36,418 nt of DNA from Gemmatimonadota bacterium (GTDB lineage: Bacteria; Gemmatimonadota; Gemmatimonadetes; Gemmatimonadales; Gemmatimonadaceae): positions 2,452-38,869 of the forward strand of contig PMYN01000078.1 in assembly GCA_003171215.1 (NCBI GenBank), given 5' to 3'. Position numbers and translations under genes: made by a program. The notes under the pieces are model-generated. The model searched no databases. It saw only the letters and a program-made list of their open reading frames with translations, and had not been told where the DNA came from. Below are positions 32,830 to 36,418 of this stretch, in pieces (position 1 is the first letter of the stretch; the number at the start of each line of letters is the position of its first letter).

Positions 32830-35250
32830 TCAGGTGGCGTAACCGAGCGCTCGATAGCCGGTTTGGCGCTTCGCGGCCATCCGAGCCAGCACCGGCACAG
32901 ACCCGTCTACATAGTCGTGCACCACGACTTCATGCTTATCCTGATAGTCTCGATGGAGCCGTCCGACGTATTGTGCCAGTGTTCCTTTCCACGCGATCGG
33001 CATCGTAAGGAAGAGCGTATCGAGGCGGGGGTCGTCGAACCCTTCGCCGAGATACCGACCCGTCGCGAGAATAATTCGCGTGGCTGATTCGTCAGAATGA
33101 AGCAGTGCGTCCGCATCGCGGCGTTCTTTCGCATTCATTCCACCGCGCAGGACCACGATTCGAGAACAGAACGGTTCGAACGCCTGCCGCAATATGTCAA
33201 GGTGATCGCGCCGTTCGGTCAGTACCAACGGTGTCCGGCCGGCGGCGAGCGCGGCGCGCACGTCCTCGATAATTCTTGCGTTGCGGGCGTCGTCATGTGC
33301 CACGCGCGCAGCGATAGCGGGCATTGAAGCCTTCTCGACGCCGTCGCCTGCGGGCAGTCGAAACGCGGTCTCGTGGAAGTTTACGCGGTGTACGAAGCCT
33401 CGACGAACCGCTTGGGATTTCGGATCTGTGCGATATCGAACCGGCCCGCACTGCATGAAGATGATGGGATGGTGCCCATCGCGCCGCGCGACGGTGGCGG
33501 AAAGGCCGAGCACGTAGCGCGCCTTGGATCGACGGGCCACCAGTTCGAAGCTGGCAGCCGAGAGGTGGTGGCATTCGTCCACGATCAACTGGCCATAGCC
33601 AGCGAGTAGATCGGACACTTCTCCTTTGCGCACGAGGCTTTGGATCACGGCCACGTCGATGCGCCCTGTCGGTTTCTTGCGGCCGCCGCCGATCGTGCCG
33701 ATGTCACCTGGCTCGACCGACAAAAATGTCTTAAGACGTTCGACCCACTGCGCCAGCAGTTCGCGTCGATGTACAAGAATGAGAGTGCTGCATGCGCGAT
33801 GCGCTGTGAGTGCGGCCGCGACGACGGTCTTCCCGAAGGCGGTCGTCGCCGCCAGCACGCCGAAGTCCTTCGCCGCGATCGCGTTGAATGCGGCGATCTG
33901 TTCCTCGCGCAATGTGCCGAGGAACTGCACGGAGAGTGGCGTTCCGGCTTCTCGCCGGTCATCAATCCGGGATTCGATACCATGTGATCGGAGTAGCTCA
34001 ACCGCCTCGTCCAGACATCCTCGCGGCAGGGCGACGTGACGCGGGTGAAGCATGGCGCAGGATACGATGCGGGGCTTGCCGAACGTGGACAGGCGCATCG
34101 CCTGCGCCCGATAGAACTCGGGATTCTGAAAGGCGGCAACACGGGTGAGTTGCGCGACTATTCCTGGCGACAGGCTCGTCCGATCGATGTAGACTTCGTC
34201 GGCCAGCGTCAGATCCACGGCGCTCGGGTGCGGCTCCGCAACGGCCCTGACGCGAGGCCGGCGCGACGGAGACATGAGCCACGGTTGGTCTGCGTCCTCA
34301 TCTTCGACGGGCATTCTCACGCCAAACACGCGACCGCTGAGTTCCGCCTCGCGCACGAGATGAGTCACCGCATCGCGTGATACCCGCGGCAACGCGGACA
34401 AGAATGCCCATTGATCCTCGTGCGGCTGCAGTTGATCGTCGATGAACACGCTATTGCCGCGTTCGCGCGCCGCGCGTTGCAGCGGGAGCGCGATGAGATT
34501 CCCAAACCCGCCGATGGGCAACGTGTCTTGGCTCGGGAAGAGCCGGTCGTAGGATTCGAAGCCGATTTCCGGGCGGCGTTCCATCGTGTCGGTTATCAGC
34601 AACGCCCCAAGCTGCCGCGCCTCTCGCGCCGGAATGGCCTCTGCGAAGAAGATCCACACGTGCCCACCTTCACCAGACCGCGATCGCTCGAGCGCCGCGC
34701 TGACTCCCTTCTGCTGGCACGTTTCAAAAAACGCGAGCGCATCGGCACTCCAGTGCTCGCCGTCGAAGTCCGCCGCAAGAAACCAACACGTCTCGTCGTG
34801 CAGGAGCGGATAGACACCGGCAACGAACATCGTCCGTGACGATTTCGAGCGGTCGAAGCCGCGTAGATGATTTCCGATCATATCGTCGGCGACAGGAACA
34901 AACGCCTGATTCGAACATTCCCCACATTTGACTTGGGGCTTGTTGCAAATACCTCGAATCCACTCGTTGGCACACGCCGGCGCATAGCCGGACCGCGCGG
35001 TCTTCGTGTTCTCCCATCGGAGCGGGAAGACATCGTGGCGGCCGGCGAAGAGGCGTCGGAACAGAGTGACTTTTGCCGCGGCCCTTGACTCCGCTGTCAC
35101 CAGACCGGTTTCACTCGGCGGTGGCGTGGAAACCGGTGTGGCTCGTTCGATGCGAACGAGTGTGTTTGCGAGATCCGCGCGCTGGCGATCCAACTCGGCC
35201 AGCTGCGCACGGATCCGTTCGGCTTCGGTTTCTGTAGCTCGGTCGGGCAT
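32830..35250 (-). CDS. TOTE-type archaeo-eukaryotic primase fused to SF2 helicase
   Basis: 806 residues from ATG 35250. Residues 5-40 are a coiled coil. The primase part (about 62-290) begins LFRRLFAGRHDVFPLRWE with Cys residues C93, C102, C109 and C112. It carries the AEP catalytic D-x-D (AADFDGEHW, D161/D163), SGEGGHVW (H197) and the GGFGNLIALPLQ strand. This matches the TOTE conflict-system primase family. The helicase part follows: Walker A ATTAFGKT (468-475), DECHH (558-562), LGLSAT (581-586), and VGRLHR near 780. All key residues are intact. In the family, primase-helicases act in genome-conflict modules with nucleases. No nuclease partner is visible here, but a toxin-antitoxin pair lies directly upstream on the same strand. 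It is convergent with pilC. Confidence 0.85.
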   Translation of the reverse strand: MPDRATETEAERIRAQLAELDRQRADLANTLVRIERATPVSTPPPSETGLVTAESRAAAKVTLFRRLFAGRHDVFPLRWENTKTARSGYAPACANEWIRGICNKPQVKCGECSNQAFVPVADDMIGNHLRGFDRSKSSRTMFVAGVYPLLHDETCWFLAADFDGEHWSADALAFFETCQQKGVSAALERSRSGEGGHVWIFFAEAIPAREARQLGALLITDTMERRPEIGFESYDRLFPSQDTLPIGGFGNLIALPLQRAARERGNSVFIDDQLQPHEDQWAFLSALPRVSRDAVTHLVREAELSGRVFGVRMPVEDEDADQPWLMSPSRRPRVRAVAEPHPSAVDLTLADEVYIDRTSLSPGIVAQLTRVAAFQNPEFYRAQAMRLSTFGKPRIVSCAMLHPRHVALPRGCLDEAVELLRSHGIESRIDDRREAGTPLSVQFLGTLREEQIAAFNAIAAKDFGVLAATTAFGKTVVAAALTAHRACSTLILVHRRELLAQWVERLKTFLSVEPGDIGTIGGGRKKPTGRIDVAVIQSLVRKGEVSDLLAGYGQLIVDECHHLSAASFELVARRSKARYVLGLSATVARRDGHHPIIFMQCGPVRYRTDPKSQAVRRGFVHRVNFHETAFRLPAGDGVEKASMPAIAARVAHDDARNARIIEDVRAALAAGRTPLVLTERRDHLDILRQAFEPFCSRIVVLRGGMNAKERRDADALLHSDESATRIILATGRYLGEGFDDPRLDTLFLTMPIAWKGTLAQYVGRLHRDYQDKHEVVVHDYVDGSVPVLARMAAKRQTGYRALGYAT

Positions 35251-35321
35251 CGCCTAGGGGTGTAGTACCAGTTGGTGCGCGCTGCAGGGATCGTGCTGAC
35301 GATCCTGAACCCCTCGCGCGA

Positions 35322-35879
35322 TTACGGTCGTCGCTTCGGCGCTGCGCGAAAAACGCGCGGAGCCTTGGCCGCCGCTTCCGTGCCCTGCGCGAGCAGCGTG
35401 TCCCAATCTGTCGGCGGATTGCCGTTGGCGAGCATCGTGCCGAAGACCGCGTAGGCGTCAGTGGAGCTGCCGTACGTGCGCAGCGTGTCCGTGTCGTTGA
35501 TCCACGCATAGACGATCACACACGCCACGCTGTCGAACCGATAGAAGAGCCGGTAGCGTCCGTTGCCTGTCTTACCTCGGAACCATTCGCGGTGACCGCC
35601 GGGGATCGTCCCGCCATGCCGGTACTGCGCGGCTCCCGGGTCCTGCGGAATCTTATCGAACATCAAGTCGTACACGTGGGCGAGCAGCTTGCGGTTCGGT
35701 CCTGGGAGCGCCGGTGGCGCCGGTTCGCGTTCCGCTGCTTCCGTTAAGCGCGTCAACTGCCCCACGAGCAGCGGGTGCGGGAGCAGCGTGTACCCGTGCG
35801 CGAGAATCCCCAGCGCGAGCGACGGGCTGGCGACCGCGGCCCTACGCGCTCGATGCTTGCCTTTGCGAGGCTTGGTCAG
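35322..35879 (-). CDS. yhaV: YhaV-family toxin (RelE-like endoribonuclease), probable CTG start
   Basis: The C-terminal two thirds match YhaV: KIPQDPGAAQYRHGGTI, HREWFRGKTGNGRYRLFYRFD, VIVYAWINDTDTLRTYGSSTDAYAVFGTML and PPTDWDTLLAQ. YhaV cleaves mRNA in a translation-dependent way. From GTG 35765 the protein would be 147 residues, but family-like sequence continues upstream (HGYTLLPHPLLVGQL). In that frame there is no ATG, GTG or TTG before an in-frame TGA. CTG at 35879-35877 overlaps the antitoxin stop as CTGA and would give 185 residues beginning with a basic stretch (TKPRKGKHRARR). That coupling is why I place the start there; GTG 35765 remains possible. The gene is followed 71 bases later by the primase-helicase on the same strand. 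Confidence 0.85.
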   Translation of the reverse strand: MTKPRKGKHRARRAAVASPSLALGILAHGYTLLPHPLLVGQLTRLTEAAEREPAPPALPGPNRKLLAHVYDLMFDKIPQDPGAAQYRHGGTIPGGHREWFRGKTGNGRYRLFYRFDSVACVIVYAWINDTDTLRTYGSSTDAYAVFGTMLANGNPPTDWDTLLAQGTEAAAKAPRVFRAAPKRRP

Positions 35880-36199
35880 AGTGCCACGGCGCCGTCGAGC
35901 GGCGCGTCGTGGTCAATCCGGATCTTGGCCGTCAATCGCTTCACACGCGTCACCAGTTCGCGCGGGAATCCGCGCAGGCGCTCGGGGTGATCGGCGATGT
36001 CCCGACCGAGCAGAGCCAAGAATGGCGCGAGCGTGGGATCGGTGTGGGCGTGTTCCTCGAGATTCACGAGACGTACGTCGAAGCCCTCAATGACGTAACC
36101 CACGCGGTCGCCCGGGCCGACGCCCAACACCTTCCGCACGCCCGGCGGCAGCGTCGTCTGCGACCGGGACGTGATCTTGCTCGCGATGAGTCCGGACAT
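35876..36199 (-). CDS. prlF: PrlF-family antitoxin (AbrB/MazE-like DNA-binding)
   Basis: 107 residues from ATG 36199, with AGGAG upstream; an in-frame start at 36286 would place the promoter inside the gene and is rejected. Residues 5-45 form the swapped-hairpin AbrB fold (SKITSRSQTTLPPGVRKVLGVGPGDRVGYVI). The PrlF-specific second half follows (DPTLAPFLALLGRDIADHPERLRGF), the segment that binds the YhaV toxin. The antitoxin is expected to neutralise YhaV and repress its own operon by binding palindromes upstream. The gene order antitoxin-toxin and the 4-base overlap are typical for this pair. Confidence 0.9.
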   Translation of the reverse strand: MSGLIASKITSRSQTTLPPGVRKVLGVGPGDRVGYVIEGFDVRLVNLEEHAHTDPTLAPFLALLGRDIADHPERLRGFPRELVTRVKRLTAKIRIDHDAPLDGAVAL

Positions 36200-36221
36200 C
36201 GTGGCTCCTGGCAACGGGTTG

Positions 36222-36257
36222 CAATGCACTTGCATTGTACAGTAATGCGTTTGCATT
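36222..36257 (-). promoter_or_regulatory. twin palindromic operator of the prlF-yhaV operon
   Basis: Two near-identical palindromes occur: AATGCACTTGCATT (36223-36236) and AATGCGTTTGCATT (36244-36257), each AATGC-4-GCATT and both followed by GT. They start 21 bases apart, two helical turns, so two antitoxin dimers could bind one face. They overlap the predicted promoter. Confidence 0.7.
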
Positions 36258-36267
36258 GTTTCGTCAA
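36239..36267 (-). promoter_or_regulatory. candidate prlF promoter
   Basis: On the minus strand TTGACG (36267-36262) lies 17 bases before TACTGT (36244-36239). The -35 matches five of six positions; the -10 keeps T1, A2 and T6. The second palindrome lies between these elements and the first follows the -10, so antitoxin binding would block polymerase. Confidence 0.45.
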
Positions 36268-36337
36268 CCTGCCCCGCATCCGTCACGACACCGGATACCG
36301 CGGGTCCGACGTTCGCTGGATTCGACGGCCTTTCCTA

Positions 36338-36360
36338 AGCGTCGGCAGGTCGCCGACGTT
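36338..36360. other. hairpin near the window end
   Basis: CGTCGGC (36340-36346) and GCCGACG (36352-36358) pair around AGGTC, extendable by a G-T and an A-T pair. It may be the terminator stem of a gene outside the window. The remaining bases to 36418 show no gene. Confidence 0.35.
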
Positions 36361-36418
36361 GTAAGGACGTCTTGGTGGACCCTCAGGAGCATAAGGCCCC
36401 GGCGGCCACCCCAAACTC

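Noticed and set aside
36331-36367. attC-like structure CCTAAG...GTTGTAAGG near the window end
   Set aside because: Neither end fits RYYYAAC/GTTRRRY and there is no extrahelical base; treated as a simple hairpin.
1-36418. tRNA, rRNA or CRISPR arrays
   Set aside because: No cloverleaf with a conserved T-arm, no rRNA-like stretch and no regularly spaced 20-40 base repeats were seen.

Overview
The window is GC-rich, densely coded chromosomal DNA, most probably from a member of the Gemmatimonadota or a close relative in the FCB superphylum. The reasons are a SprA-type giant outer-membrane protein (the translocon protein of the type IX secretion system, T9SS), two glutaminyl cyclases, signal peptides that put Gln next to the predicted cleavage site, and heptamer tandem repeats. 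The assignment rests on gene content only.

Layout. 1-6826 (+): the 3' part of sprA, overlapping by 4 bases an M28-family glutaminyl-cyclase-like lipoprotein. 6880-9625 (+): a small integron. It has an IntI-type integrase, an attI-like site, two cassettes (a beta-carbonic-anhydrase-like protein and a SAM methyltransferase), two attC sites, and the truncated tail of a gene abutting the second attC. The integrase reads in the same direction as the cassettes, the 'inverted integrase' arrangement. 9713-13900 (-): a three-gene operon of a small exported protein, an outer-membrane barrel with a kinase-like segment, and a lipoprotein metallophosphoesterase. 14031-17992 (+): an ABC exporter, a phospholipase-D-like protein with a Lys/Ala-rich tail, and a plant-type glutaminyl cyclase lipoprotein. 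18004-22415 (-): a five-gene operon of split thiamine-diphosphate decarboxylase subunits, a class V aminotransferase, a Na+-dependent neurotransmitter-symporter-family transporter and a cyclase-family (kynurenine-formamidase-like) hydrolase. 22615-27239 (+): an MscS channel, a CPCC zinc-ribbon-like protein, a 57-residue membrane protein and an M19 dipeptidase fused to DUF1028. 27433-32630 (+): a ComEA-like HhH protein and the type IV pilus genes pilB, pilT and pilC. 32830-36199 (-): an accessory block holding a PrlF/YhaV toxin-antitoxin pair with a twin-palindrome operator and, just downstream, a TOTE-type primase-helicase. This block is separated from pilC by repeats that look like a transposon end.

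How the genes fit together. sprA and the adjacent cyclase suggest that export through the T9SS translocon is linked to N-terminal pyroglutamate formation. This is supported by Gln at or next to the predicted +1 position in all three signal-peptidase-I-type leaders recognised here (13271-13900, 10675-13266, 25134-27239). The metallophosphoesterase and the kinase-like barrel protein look like the separated halves of a single protein that I recall from Bacteroidetes. The decarboxylase-aminotransferase-transporter-cyclase operon looks like a complete uptake and catabolism module for an unidentified amino acid or sulfonate/phosphonate-like compound.

No tRNA, rRNA, CRISPR array or intact insertion sequence was seen. 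No intergenic gap exceeds 300 bases; the longest (7888-8173) holds the integron attI region.
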